The notes beneath the pieces are model-generated. The model was not told the origin of the DNA. It worked only from the letters and a program-made list of their open reading frames with translations, and did no database searches. The position numbers were made by a program, and so were the translations under genes. Shown here in pieces: positions 25,770 to 34,784 of a stretch of DNA of 64,000 nucleotides (within the stretch, counting starts at the first letter, position 1; each line of letters starts with the position of its first letter). This DNA is from Bacillota bacterium (GTDB taxonomy: Bacteria > Bacillota > Clostridia > Lachnospirales > Lachnospiraceae). The DNA is taken from contig JAEWYQ010000084.1 in NCBI GenBank assembly GCA_023395555.1, positions 74,465-138,464 on the forward strand, written 5' to 3'.

Positions 25770-27266
25770 TTACAGGAAATCCAGCAGCGTGCTCTGCACC
25801 ACCTTGGACGCGGCAGACAGGGAAGCATTGTAAATTACTCCGGCAGTACCATACTTTATAATTGTTTCCGCCATATCCGCATCCTCATTGGTGGAAAGCA
25901 GATCGGTGAAATCCACCTCCTGGTCGGAAAGCCGTTCCTCCGTAAGCTCCAGACGAACATACCGGCTGCCCAGATCGGCAACGGCCGTATTGATTCTGTC
26001 CTGCTCCTTGGAAGTAACCGTAATTCCTCTGGAGAATGCGTCCTGCATGATCTCCTTCTTAAGCACCAGCTCCGTCTCCAGCTGTTCCCTCAGCTTTGTA
26101 TAGCCTTCCTTATCCGCGTCACTCAAGGACACATCCGTCAGGCGCTTCTCCACCTCGGCGATAGTATTCTCTACTTCAACCACCTCATTCACCGCATTCA
26201 GAATATCATTGATCGATCTCCCGATCTGGTGGGAAAAAGCGTCCCTTCCCTCTGTATTAATGGTCAGCTTCTGGTTAAAATTCACCTCGTACTGAATCTT
26301 CTGGGCTTCCTGGGTATATGTGACCGACCCCTGCTCCGGCTTTGAGCTGTCCGTCATGGTACAGGTGAAATAGTGCTCCGGCTTCAATTCCCCGCTGGAA
26401 AAACTATTTTTCGTATAGGTCACGGACATATCCGAGGCCTGACGCACCAAAGCATACACATTCGAGCCAAAAATCAGCTCACCGGTCTCATGGATATAAT
26501 GAACCTCATCCGGATCCGGCTGATACGCGTCCGCATCGGTCAGGGAGCGTTTCTCAATGTTTGAAATCGCAGTCTGCGGCACATCTGCTCCATTGGCATC
26601 CTTAACAGAGTATGCTATCTCGTCCGGTACCTCATCGGCATCCAGCCTGTCATATGCCAGCTGTATCCGATAGATTTCATCCAGCTGGGGTGCCTCATCC
26701 AGATTTATGCTCCCGCTCTCATAAGCCTCCAGGGTCTTACCGCCCGTGCACCGGTTGAGAATCTGTATCTGCTTTCCGTTAAAGCGTTCTGTAATATCAT
26801 AGGACAGATTGGATGCATCCTCCGTAAAGATCAGCGGGCTGTCCGTCTTATATCCGGTAAATACATACCTTCCGGCATAATTGGTATTCCCTTCCTGGTT
26901 GATCTGCTGCTGCATCTCCTCCAGATTCTTCACAATGGCAGAGCGGTCGCTCGCCGTCAAGGTATCCGTGCTTCCCTGAACACAGTAGGTATTCATAGAC
27001 TTCAATATACCGTTCACCGTAGTCATGGCGCTCTCCGTCACTTCCATCCAGGACTTGGCATCCGGAATATTCTTCTTATAATACTGCTTCAGCTCCGACA
27101 GATTCGTACGAAGCCTCAAAGCCCTGACCGCAATGATGGGATCCTCCGAGGGTCTCTGAATCTTCTTCCCGGTGGAATACTGCTGCTCCAGGGAATCCAG
27201 ATTTATCTTATTCTTATTGATATTCGTCATCATATTATTCGTCATCATCTTGTTTGTAATTCTCAT
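25770..27266 (-). CDS. flgL: Flagellar hook-associated protein 3, FlgL
   Basis: The 498-residue protein starts MRITNKMMTNNMMTNINKNKINLDSLEQQYSTGKKIQRPSEDP (quoted in short: QQYSTGKKIQRPSEDP), the FlgL form of the flagellin-like N-terminus, and ends with a D0-like DMAETIIKYGTAGVIYNASLSA segment. It is longer than the usual 300 residues because of an inserted middle domain (about residues 150-340) with beta-rich content. FlgL joins the hook-filament junction to flagellin. AGGAGG lies before the ATG. It is the last gene of the flgM-flgN-flgK-flgK-flgL unit, before fliW. Confidence 0.93.
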   Translation of the reverse strand: MRITNKMMTNNMMTNINKNKINLDSLEQQYSTGKKIQRPSEDPIIAVRALRLRTNLSELKQYYKKNIPDAKSWMEVTESAMTTVNGILKSMNTYCVQGSTDTLTASDRSAIVKNLEEMQQQINQEGNTNYAGRYVFTGYKTDSPLIFTEDASNLSYDITERFNGKQIQILNRCTGGKTLEAYESGSINLDEAPQLDEIYRIQLAYDRLDADEVPDEIAYSVKDANGADVPQTAISNIEKRSLTDADAYQPDPDEVHYIHETGELIFGSNVYALVRQASDMSVTYTKNSFSSGELKPEHYFTCTMTDSSKPEQGSVTYTQEAQKIQYEVNFNQKLTINTEGRDAFSHQIGRSINDILNAVNEVVEVENTIAEVEKRLTDVSLSDADKEGYTKLREQLETELVLKKEIMQDAFSRGITVTSKEQDRINTAVADLGSRYVRLELTEERLSDQEVDFTDLLSTNEDADMAETIIKYGTAGVIYNASLSAASKVVQSTLLDFL

Positions 27267-27335
27267 GCTTCCTGCCTCCTGCCCGAACCATCCCGGTCAT
27301 AATGCAGCGCCTCATCCGTTCGGCACCGTTTCGCT

Positions 27336-29189
27336 CTATGCACCCATATAATTAATCAGCCTGTCATAAATCTCATCCATTACCGATATCACCTTTGCCG
27401 AAAGATTATAAGCATTCTGATACCGGACCAGATTCATCGCTTCCTCATCCACATCCACACCGGATACGGACAGCCTCTGGTTTGTAATCGAATTCCGGAT
27501 ATTCGACTGGCTGTCGGAGAAGGTAAGAGCCTTATCCGTATCAATACCAATCTCCGCCACCAGGGTCTGGAAAAATCCATCCGGCGCCCCCTGCTTGAAG
27601 AGCATCTTATTCTCCTTCATGGCGATCAGCTTCTCTACAATATCATTTGCCTCCACGCCTGCAGAAATATCTTTTGTAGTGGCCATGTATGAAGTATCCG
27701 CCATCAGCTTCTCATTCACGGTAAAATTCCCCGCCGTCATAAAATAATAGGAACCATAGAAAGGCTGATCATCCGGAATTTCTTCATAATATCCCCCCGT
27801 CTGGGAGTTAAACGTGGTATGGTCATAATACGGATAATCATCCGAATCCGCCAGAGGGCCGAAGGTGTACTCCCTGCCGCCAATCTTGCCCGTCGCAGTA
27901 AAAAAATCCATCCCCGCCTTCCCGTTCCTATCCTGTCCGGTACGGTGTATCTCATTAAATGCTTTGGAAAAGGTTCTTACGAATTCATTCAGCTGATCCA
28001 TATAATAAGGGATTCCCTTATAGTTGATGCTCTCACCGACGCTGGAGGGCACATCGAGGGCATCCACCGCCACCTCGGTCTCCAGCTCAAAGGTATAGAT
28101 GAATTTACCGTCGGCATCCTGCGTCACTTCAAAACCCGAATAATTGTAGTTGCGGTTCCCTACGGTTACAACACCTGTCTCCGGAATATTCAGCTTCTCC
28201 GCTGAATTGATATTGGTATCCGTCATGGTAATATAATTATCCCCGGCTTCCGCATAGACATTACCCTTCAGATTAAACTGGTTGTTGCCGTCTCTTACCT
28301 CCAGAAGCGCCTGGAGCGTTCCGCCCAGAAAGGAGCTCCTCATGTCGAAGTCCTGCCCGTCTTTCCAATAGATATCATACAGACCTTCCGCATCGTTCTG
28401 GTTCACCTTCTTCTCTCTGGGAACCACCTTCAGCGTATTATATTCCATTCCGTCCACCAGGCTGACTCCGTCCAGCTTCACCACGTAGCTGGTAACTCCG
28501 ACGCCGTCCCCGACAATCTTCTCTGTCACCGATATATTCGCAATCTCGGACAGCTCGTCTATCAGCAGTGCCCGCTGGTCTCTCAGATCATTGGCCTTGC
28601 TGCCGGTGACTTCAAGGGTATTAATCTGTTTGGTCAGCGACGCAATCTGCTGGGCGCAGGAATTGATTTGATCCACCCTGTTCCGAATCTCAAAATTACA
28701 TTCCTTCTGAATGGTATTCATATTATTGGATAGGGAATTAAAATATTCCGTCAGGCTCTTTGCATAATTCACCACCTGGGTACGGACATTCAGGCTGGAG
28801 GGATCCTTGGACAGCTCCTGCAGGCTGTCATACAGGGAATTATAAGTCGTGGTAAACCCCTTTAAGGTAACCTCGTTAAAATAATTCTCTATTTCCTTCA
28901 TATAATACGCTTTTGAAGAATATTCACCGTATATGGTATTGTTCTTCCAGAATTTGGTGTCATAGTATTCTTCCCGCTTCTGTACCACTCCGGTCACAGC
29001 CACACCCGTGCCCGCCATTCCGTAAGTGGAGTTCATCTTCAGGGCCCTGCCGGCCTGCAGCCCCATCACCTGTCTGGAATAACCGTCCGTCTCCGCATTG
29101 GCAATATTATGGGCCGTGGTATCCATAGCTCCTTTATATGCATAAAGACCCGTGGTTCCTATATTTAATCCAAAAAATGTTGATGCCAT
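27336..29189 (-). CDS. flgK: Flagellar hook-associated protein 1, FlgK (copy 1)
   Basis: The 617-residue protein opens with FFGLNIGTTGLYAYKGAMDTTAHNIANAETDGYSRQ (core: HNIANAETDGYSRQ), the flagellar rod/hook N-terminal helix signature, and ends with LVRYQNAYNLSAKVISVMDE. The long middle part has GVGVTGVV-type loops and a helical DLRDQRALLIDELSEI region typical of FlgK. FlgK is the first junction protein on the hook. It begins with GAGG upstream of ATG and lies 63 bases behind the second FlgK copy. Two tandem flgK genes in one unit are unusual; this one is the more distal. Confidence 0.93.
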   Translation of the reverse strand: MASTFFGLNIGTTGLYAYKGAMDTTAHNIANAETDGYSRQVMGLQAGRALKMNSTYGMAGTGVAVTGVVQKREEYYDTKFWKNNTIYGEYSSKAYYMKEIENYFNEVTLKGFTTTYNSLYDSLQELSKDPSSLNVRTQVVNYAKSLTEYFNSLSNNMNTIQKECNFEIRNRVDQINSCAQQIASLTKQINTLEVTGSKANDLRDQRALLIDELSEIANISVTEKIVGDGVGVTSYVVKLDGVSLVDGMEYNTLKVVPREKKVNQNDAEGLYDIYWKDGQDFDMRSSFLGGTLQALLEVRDGNNQFNLKGNVYAEAGDNYITMTDTNINSAEKLNIPETGVVTVGNRNYNYSGFEVTQDADGKFIYTFELETEVAVDALDVPSSVGESINYKGIPYYMDQLNEFVRTFSKAFNEIHRTGQDRNGKAGMDFFTATGKIGGREYTFGPLADSDDYPYYDHTTFNSQTGGYYEEIPDDQPFYGSYYFMTAGNFTVNEKLMADTSYMATTKDISAGVEANDIVEKLIAMKENKMLFKQGAPDGFFQTLVAEIGIDTDKALTFSDSQSNIRNSITNQRLSVSGVDVDEEAMNLVRYQNAYNLSAKVISVMDEIYDRLINYMGA

Positions 29190-29252
29190 ATAAACCTCAT
29201 TCCCGCGCCTCTTTTGCGCATAATCCAGTCCGGAATTGCCTGTATCCCGATA

Positions 29253-30986
29253 TTAGAACATCCTCATGATGATGTGTTCCAGCATCTCACTCACTACATT
29301 GACGTATCTTGCCGATGCATTATAGGCGTGCTGGAATTTAATCAAATTCGTCAATTCCTCGTCGGAGGAAACACCGGTGACTCTTGACCGCTGATCATTA
29401 ATGCTGTCCGCCATAGCCGTCTGATTCTCACTGATGGTATACAGCTGCTCGCCCCGGTTTGCCAGCTCCGCCACAAAAGCCGTATAATAATCACTGAAGT
29501 TATATTCCGTCAGGCTGTTGGGCGACAAAGCGGAAAATGCGCTCTGCCATTTTGAAATCAGTTTCTGAGCCGCCTCGATATCGAAATCCCCGGTACCCTT
29601 GTTGCTGGCCAGGGGAAGCAGCGCATAGCTCTGCATGATGGCCGGATTGACCTCAATCTCTCCCAGGGTAAACAAGGAATAGTTATCCGCGGGATCCTCA
29701 TCCCGGTATATTCTGGTATAAACCGAATCGTAGGTGCCATCCTCCTTAAGATAGGTCACATACTCTTCCTCCCCGTACTGGGGCGTAGACTTACGTATGA
29801 ATAAGGGCTCTCCCATGGTCTTGTTCTCATCCATACCAACGGGCGCATTCTCTACATCCAATATCCTTGCCGTTGTTCCGTCCGAAAGGGTCACTTCCTT
29901 CGTGGGACACAGAACACTGTTTATCGTCGTAACAATGCCATGGATCAACTGGTCAAACTGGGCCTGGGTTGACATGATTACCGAAGTATTGATGGAATTA
30001 TTAAAATCAATTACCGCCGCATCATACTTGATATCAGATTCATAATTCTCTCTCTTTGGAATATCCGTATGATTCGCCTGTTTGTAGCCCCTGGCCGTCA
30101 GCAATCCCTTCAGGGAACCGATATCCGTATTATCCTTGGCCGCGGCGGCCCGATCCAGATTAAACACATCCTCATTGCCAAAAGCAACCCATACCGGCTT
30201 CAGCATCGGAGAGCCTTCGCTCAGCTTCGCCGTCCCCATCTCAAAGACCATATCCTCCGTTACAAAGGGAACGCCCTCCACATTGACACTAACCATAGCG
30301 TCAGGACCTTCTTTGTAAGTAATACGGACCAGCTTGCCCAGCTCATCCAGAAGGTTGTTGCGCTTGTCCCGGAGATCGTTGGCCCTCTCCATCCCATTGC
30401 TTTCATATTGGCGGATCTTCCAGTTCAGCTTCTGAATCTCTTCACCGATCTCGTTGATTCTCTTCACCTGGTCATTGATCTGGGTGTTGAGATTCACCTG
30501 ATAGTCACCTAGCTGCTTTGATATATTCTCCGCACGCTCGATAAAGGTGACCGCTGTCTGTATCACGGAAGCCCTTGTCACCACGCTGTCCGGTTCCTTG
30601 GCCAGCTCCTGCAGGGCCACCCACAGATCATTCATGGTATTCTGGAAGGCTTCTCCCTCCAGCTCTCCAAATAAGCCTTCTACTTCCTCCACCGCCTTGT
30701 ACTGGGCTTCATAGAAAGCCTGTCTGCCAATCTCCTGGCGGTAGGACTGGTCCAGGAATACATCCCGCACCTGCTTAACCATGGCAAAATTAGCGCCTAA
30801 TCCCTTCATCATGGGAGAGATATAGGATTCGCCCAGTTTTATATAATTAAAATCGGCAAGTACCGCCTGCTGCCTTACATAACCTGTTGTATCCACATTA
30901 GCCAGGTTATGAGAAGTAACATTCAAAGCCGCCTGACTGACGTTCAGGCCTGATACGCCGATATATAAACCGCTCATTGAGCCCAT
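29253..30986 (-). CDS. flgK: Flagellar hook-associated protein 1, FlgK (copy 2)
   Basis: This 577-residue relative of copy 1 starts GLYIGVSGLNVSQAALNVTSHNLANVDTTGYVRQ (core: HNLANVDTTGYVRQ) and ends with DEELTNLIKFQHAYNASARYV. The helical GMERANDLRDKRNNLLDELGKL segment matches copy 1 in place. The two copies differ widely between residues 230 and 450, so they are old paralogs, not a recent duplication. One may act as the normal HAP1 while the other extends or alters the junction. Its ATG follows GAGGTG. It lies 22 bases behind flgN. Confidence 0.92.
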   Translation of the reverse strand: MGSMSGLYIGVSGLNVSQAALNVTSHNLANVDTTGYVRQQAVLADFNYIKLGESYISPMMKGLGANFAMVKQVRDVFLDQSYRQEIGRQAFYEAQYKAVEEVEGLFGELEGEAFQNTMNDLWVALQELAKEPDSVVTRASVIQTAVTFIERAENISKQLGDYQVNLNTQINDQVKRINEIGEEIQKLNWKIRQYESNGMERANDLRDKRNNLLDELGKLVRITYKEGPDAMVSVNVEGVPFVTEDMVFEMGTAKLSEGSPMLKPVWVAFGNEDVFNLDRAAAAKDNTDIGSLKGLLTARGYKQANHTDIPKRENYESDIKYDAAVIDFNNSINTSVIMSTQAQFDQLIHGIVTTINSVLCPTKEVTLSDGTTARILDVENAPVGMDENKTMGEPLFIRKSTPQYGEEEYVTYLKEDGTYDSVYTRIYRDEDPADNYSLFTLGEIEVNPAIMQSYALLPLASNKGTGDFDIEAAQKLISKWQSAFSALSPNSLTEYNFSDYYTAFVAELANRGEQLYTISENQTAMADSINDQRSRVTGVSSDEELTNLIKFQHAYNASARYVNVVSEMLEHIIMRMF

Positions 30987-31008
30987 AGATCACACCTCAC
31001 CATATCTC

Positions 31009-31560
31009 TTACTGCTTCGCATCGAACATCCCTGTTCCCGAAGACGGGGCATCGTATTGGTTGACCATTGCTATATTATAGCTTGCTATATCATAGCATG
31101 CTCCCTTTGTGTAAGTATTGTTCCCTGGCGACATCCTTGTGCTTTGAATAAAATTCATATTGAATTCTATCATTTCTAGGGATTGTTTTATTAATGATGT
31201 ATTCTGATTATTGATTTCGACTAATCTTTGAATAGTAGCTTTTAGATTATCATGCAGAACAGAGAGAGCCTTCTGCTCCTTTGGCTGTTTCCCCAGCAGA
31301 GCAATTAAATTCCTCAGGGTGAGTTCCTCGGCTTTGCGGTTAATAACCGTCCGGATATTAACCATAATCTGTTCCCGTTTTCGTTCCAGATTGGCAACCG
31401 AAGTGACTGCCTCCTGTTCCTGTGCGGTAATCGCCTGGAGGGAAGACAGGTCATTCCTTACGATGACCCTGGTCTTCTCTTCCGCAATTGGTATCAATCT
31501 CTGATAGACACCGCATTCCTCCTCCAGAACACCAATTAATTCATCAATTAAGCTTGCCAC
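31009..31560 (-). CDS. flgN: FlgN family flagellar chaperone
   Basis: The 183-residue protein is mostly helical with the FlgN pattern: SLIDELIGVLEEECGVYQRLIPIAEEK at the start, QEQEAVTSVANLERKREQIM and TLRNLIALL in the middle, and a disordered tail ending in SSGTGMFDAKQ. FlgN keeps FlgK and FlgL soluble for export, which fits its place between flgM and the two flgK genes. The start is GTG, 6 bases after AAGAAGG. The DNA shows no other oddity. Confidence 0.87.
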   Translation of the reverse strand: MASLIDELIGVLEEECGVYQRLIPIAEEKTRVIVRNDLSSLQAITAQEQEAVTSVANLERKREQIMVNIRTVINRKAEELTLRNLIALLGKQPKEQKALSVLHDNLKATIQRLVEINNQNTSLIKQSLEMIEFNMNFIQSTRMSPGNNTYTKGACYDIASYNIAMVNQYDAPSSGTGMFDAKQ

Positions 31561-31603
31561 CGCTAACCTTCTTTCCTTCGTAACATTTCACCTGACGAAT
31601 CCG

Positions 31604-31879
31604 TTAAATAGTTTCGAAATATTCATCCACCAGCTTATCAGCCAAATCCTGAATGCTTACATGGTAAGTTCCCGATTCCATTCGCTGCTTAATCTCATTC
31701 ACCCTGCTCTCCCGGACATCGGGGGCATGAGCTACAATCTGCTTTGCCGCCTGGTAATCCTTCCCGGCCTTGGAGATCTCCAGCTTATCACTGAAGCCCG
31801 CGTTCTTGGACTTTACCGTATTCGCGGCACTGCTGGCCTGGTATAACTGACTCACCTTATTGAACGCATCAATCCGCAT
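31604..31879 (-). CDS. flgM: Anti-sigma-28 factor FlgM
   Basis: About 91 residues: MRIDAFNKVSQLYQASS, then a DKLEISKAGKDYQAAKQIVA segment and NEIKQRMESGTYHVSIQDLADKLVDEY, the standard FlgM C-terminal helices that bind SigD. FlgM holds sigma-28 inactive until the hook is finished. The ATG at 31879 follows AGGTGG by 8 bases; an upstream GTG is less likely. It leads the flgM-flgN-flgK-flgK-flgL unit and is itself under a sigma-28 promoter, giving feedback. Confidence 0.93.
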   Translation of the reverse strand: MRIDAFNKVSQLYQASSAANTVKSKNAGFSDKLEISKAGKDYQAAKQIVAHAPDVRESRVNEIKQRMESGTYHVSIQDLADKLVDEYFETI

Positions 31880-31934
31880 TCCTATCACCACCTGTCTTTT
31901 ATTCTTACTCCCTGCTCTAACTCCTCTAACTCTC

Positions 31935-31952
31935 TACGTTGCCCGCAACGTA
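31935..31952. repeat. 18-bp palindrome in the flgM leader, copy 1
   Basis: TACGTTGCCCGCAACGTA is a near-perfect palindrome with an 8-base arm. An almost identical copy (one central base different) lies at 54900-54917. It falls just downstream of the flgM sigma-28 start, so it can form a stem in the mRNA or bind a dimeric regulator. Confidence 0.75.
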
Positions 31953-31966
31953 CCTTCCTATGATAT

Positions 31967-31993
31967 TTATCGGAAGTTTTACTGTTTTCATTA
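31967..31993 (-). promoter_or_regulatory. Sigma-28 promoter of the flgM unit
   Basis: Minus-strand TAAT (31990-31993), 16 bases, CCGATAA (31967-31973) closely matches the SigD consensus. It lies about 90 bases before the flgM ATG. Confidence 0.82.
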
Positions 31994-32029
31994 GAGCTTT
32001 TTTAAATTTATTACAACTTCCATACGACT

Positions 32030-32086
32030 AAAAAGAGCAACCTCATCCCGCTTTCGCTAAAATTCTGCGAAGCAGGACAAGATTGC
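32030..32086 (-). terminator. Strong terminator after the CtpA-type protease
   Basis: A 20-pair stem with a few G-U pairs and one bulge (arms GCAATCTTGTCCTGCTTCGC and GCGAAAGCGGGATGAGGTTGC, loop AGAATTTTA) is followed by TCTTTTT on the minus strand. It cleanly separates the regulator-protease pair from the flgM unit. Confidence 0.9.
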
Positions 32087-32115
32087 CCCCGCTAAAGTTT
32101 ATTTGTTTCCGTAAA

Positions 32116-33369
32116 TTATTTGCTGATCTTCCCCTTCAGCAGCTCAATTGCTTTCTGAAGCTGATTATCCTTATCCACGGGAATCACGACTTCCTTTTGC
32201 ATTGCCTCATCCAGTTCAATCTCTACATCCGGAGTAATGCCGGTGGTATGAATATTGCGCCCCTTCGGAGTAAAATATTTGGAAATGGTCAGCTTAACCG
32301 CCGTGCCGTCCGACAGCGGAATAACCTTCTGCACGATTCCCTTACCAAAGCTGGTAGTTCCGACGATGGTAGCCGCCTTATAATCCTGGAGCGTCCCGGC
32401 AAAGATCTCGGAGGCACTGGCGCTGTTGCCGTTAATCAAAACCGCCATAGGCACTTTAACCTTGATCTCATCCTCTGCAAACTCTTCCTCCCGGTTCTTA
32501 TACTTATCCTCTGTATAAACCAGAAGCTTCGGCGGCAGAAGCCGATCCAATATCCGGACAACGGAATCCAGCAATCCTCCCGGATTGTTGCGCACATCCA
32601 CTACCAGTCCCTTCATTCCTTTGGCTTCCAACGCATCCACCGCTTCGTCAAACTGGGTCACCGTAATCTCATCAAATTCCGACATAACAATATAACCGAT
32701 TTTATCCGGAAGCATCTTATACTCAATGGTAGGCACCTCGATCTGTCTTCTGGTAATGGTGAAGTCAATGGGATCCTTCTCCCCTTCCCGTACCACAGTT
32801 ACCTTGACCTTGGTTCCTTCCTTTCCCTTCATCCTGCTCACTACCTCAGAGAGATCCTCTCCGGTCACTTCTTCCCCTTCCACCTTGTACAGGATATCTC
32901 CCGGCCTCATTCCCGCCTTATAGGCCGGACCGGTGGTAAAAGGCTTCACGATGGTTATGATTCCGGTTTTGGTATCCTGGCTTACGGTGGCTCCGATACC
33001 AAAATAGATTCCGGAAGAGCTCTCCATCAACGCTTTGTATTCGTCCGCTGTATAATAGGTAGAATAAGGATCCTTCAGACTGGAGATAAAGCCCTTATAA
33101 ATGCCGTCTGCAAAGGATACCTTATCCACGTTCTCCAAATAATAATTATCTACCAACAGCTGCAGGAAAGCCAGCTTATCAACAATTTCATTATAATTGG
33201 ATGCCTTGGCCGCTTCCGTCCCCGTCTCCTGTTCCTTCGCCTCAGTGGACTCCGGCTGATTAAATTCAGGCATACGATCGGAGAATATCAATGCTGCTCC
33301 CAGAACAACCACAAGAAGCAGAGAACTGAGCAGTCCCGTCAGCATTCCGGCAAGAAAATTCTTCTTCAT
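32116..33369 (-). CDS. S41 family C-terminal processing protease (CtpA type)
   Basis: The 417-residue protein has an N-terminal membrane segment (FLAGMLTGLLSSLLLVVVLGA), a PDZ domain at about residues 105-190 (GIGATVSQDTKTGIITIVKP, GDILYKVEGEEV) and an S41 core: GLVVDVRNNPGGLLD, then NGNSASASEIFAGTLQDYK with the nucleophile Ser and TSFGKGIVQ with the general-base Lys. Such proteases cut misfolded or regulatory proteins outside the membrane. It lies 32 bases behind the CdaR-type regulator and ends at a strong terminator. No tie to motility is visible apart from position. Confidence 0.93.
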   Translation of the reverse strand: MKKNFLAGMLTGLLSSLLLVVVLGAALIFSDRMPEFNQPESTEAKEQETGTEAAKASNYNEIVDKLAFLQLLVDNYYLENVDKVSFADGIYKGFISSLKDPYSTYYTADEYKALMESSSGIYFGIGATVSQDTKTGIITIVKPFTTGPAYKAGMRPGDILYKVEGEEVTGEDLSEVVSRMKGKEGTKVKVTVVREGEKDPIDFTITRRQIEVPTIEYKMLPDKIGYIVMSEFDEITVTQFDEAVDALEAKGMKGLVVDVRNNPGGLLDSVVRILDRLLPPKLLVYTEDKYKNREEEFAEDEIKVKVPMAVLINGNSASASEIFAGTLQDYKAATIVGTTSFGKGIVQKVIPLSDGTAVKLTISKYFTPKGRNIHTTGITPDVEIELDEAMQKEVVIPVDKDNQLQKAIELLKGKISK

Positions 33370-33401
33370 TTAATCTTTTCCTCATTTCTGCATCTCATTG
33401 C

Positions 33402-34490
33402 TTAATAGTCCAAATTCTCCATATACTTCATATACTTTACTACCATCAGCGCAATCTTAAAAGTGATGGCATCCTCAAATACCCTAAGATCGAGATTTGT
33501 GCTCTTCTGTAATTTATCCAGCCTGTAAACCAGGGTGTTGCGGTGAATATACAGCTGTCTGGAGGTCTCCGACACGTTCAGGCTGTTCTCAAAGAATTTA
33601 TTAATGGTGGTAAGGGTCTCATCATCAAAATCATCCGGTGATTTCCCCTCAAAAATTTCTTTGATGAACATCTTGCACAAGGGCATCGGAAGCTGATAGA
33701 TCAGACGGCCGATTCCCAGGTTGTTGTATGCTACAACATTCCTTCCGCTGTAGAAAATCTTACCGACATCAAGGGCCATCTTCGCTTCTTTATAAGATCT
33801 GGAGACATCCTTGATCTCATTCACAATGGTACCAAAGGATACCTGAACCTTGGCCATGGCCTCCGTGTTCAGCATATCCAGAATAACCTTGGCAGTCTTG
33901 GTCAGCTCATCATAGGTCTCATTCGGCTTCACTTCCTTCACCAGAATGATATTCTTCTCATCCACTGCCGTTATAAAATCCTTGGTCTTGCCGGAGAAGA
34001 GGCTGCGAACTGTCTCCAGGGCATTGGAATCCTTCTCTGTCTTAGTCTCAATCAGGAATACCACCCGCCTGGCTTCCGTATCAATGTGAAGCTTCTTGGC
34101 CCGGTTGTAGATATCCACCAGCAGCAGGTTATCCAGCAGCAGATTCTTGATAAAATTATCCTTATCGTATCTCTCCTTATATGCGATCAGCAGATTCTGT
34201 ATCTGGAAGGATGCAATCTTTCCAATCATAAATACATCCTCGGAATCACCCCTGGCAAGAATTACATACTCCAATTGATGCTCGTCGAAAACTTTAAAAA
34301 ACTGATATCCCTGAATTGCCTGGCTGTCTGCGGGAGAAGAGACAAAGGCCAAAACCGCGCTCTCATACTGCTCGGCATTCTCAATGGTCGTTGCAAGAAC
34401 CTTGCCCTCCGTATCCATGACACAAATATCAATTCGTGTTATGCCTTTTAACCCGTCAATGGTACTTTGAAGAATCTGATTGGAAATCAT
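33402..34490 (-). CDS. CdaR/PucR-type transcriptional regulator
   Basis: Residues 1-130 resemble the sugar-diacid-recognition domain (SNQILQSTIDGLKGITRIDICVMD, and RGDSEDVFMIGKIASFQIQNL). Residues 220-290 are a GGDEF-like CdaR middle part. The C-terminal 60 residues are the PucR helix-turn-helix: FFENSLNVSETSRQLYIHRNTLVYRLDKLQKST. Members sense sugar acids or related metabolites and bind DNA as dimers. AAGGAG precedes the ATG. It has its own sigma-A-type promoter and is co-transcribed with the CtpA-type protease. Whether it controls the large sugar operon next door cannot be seen. Confidence 0.87.
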   Translation of the reverse strand: MISNQILQSTIDGLKGITRIDICVMDTEGKVLATTIENAEQYESAVLAFVSSPADSQAIQGYQFFKVFDEHQLEYVILARGDSEDVFMIGKIASFQIQNLLIAYKERYDKDNFIKNLLLDNLLLVDIYNRAKKLHIDTEARRVVFLIETKTEKDSNALETVRSLFSGKTKDFITAVDEKNIILVKEVKPNETYDELTKTAKVILDMLNTEAMAKVQVSFGTIVNEIKDVSRSYKEAKMALDVGKIFYSGRNVVAYNNLGIGRLIYQLPMPLCKMFIKEIFEGKSPDDFDDETLTTINKFFENSLNVSETSRQLYIHRNTLVYRLDKLQKSTNLDLRVFEDAITFKIALMVVKYMKYMENLDY

Positions 34491-34549
34491 GCTTTCACTC
34501 CTTTATATTATATTTCTATTTTTCTTTAAAATTCATGTATCTGAAAGTT

Positions 34550-34578
34550 ATTTTAACACTGATTTCGTCATAAGTAAA
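34550..34578 (-). promoter_or_regulatory. Sigma-A-type promoter of the CdaR-type gene
   Basis: Minus-strand TTTACT (34573-34578), 17 bases, TAAAAT (34550-34555), about 60 bases before the ATG. The remainder of the 34491-34784 gap holds only the terminator at 34699. Confidence 0.55.
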
Positions 34579-34698
34579 CCAATTTCATAAAAAATACACA
34601 AAAACTTTAGTATATTTCTATCAAATATCGAAGCCTGAATAATAGTTTAATCAATATACTATCTAGGCAGATCAAGAAACCTGCTGAAAGCTCTTGTC

Positions 34699-34735
34699 AA
34701 AAGAAGACCCGGAGCATACAACCCCGGGCCTTCTT
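34699..34735 (-). terminator. Terminator of the large sugar operon
   Basis: AAGAAGGCCCGG, an 11-base loop, then CCGGGTCTTCTTTT on the minus strand form a GC-rich stem and T-run, 50 bases after the last solute-binding protein stop. Confidence 0.85.
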
Positions 34736-34784
34736 CCTCCTTGCTTTTCAACCGTTTCTGACAGAAGCTTTCCTCTGTAATTTG

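Noticed and set aside
32083..33405. A 440-codon open frame on the plus strand opposite the CtpA-type protease
   Set aside because: It is antisense to a clear S41 protease, rich in Leu/His/Arg/Ile as antisense frames are, and has no ribosome site or family motif.
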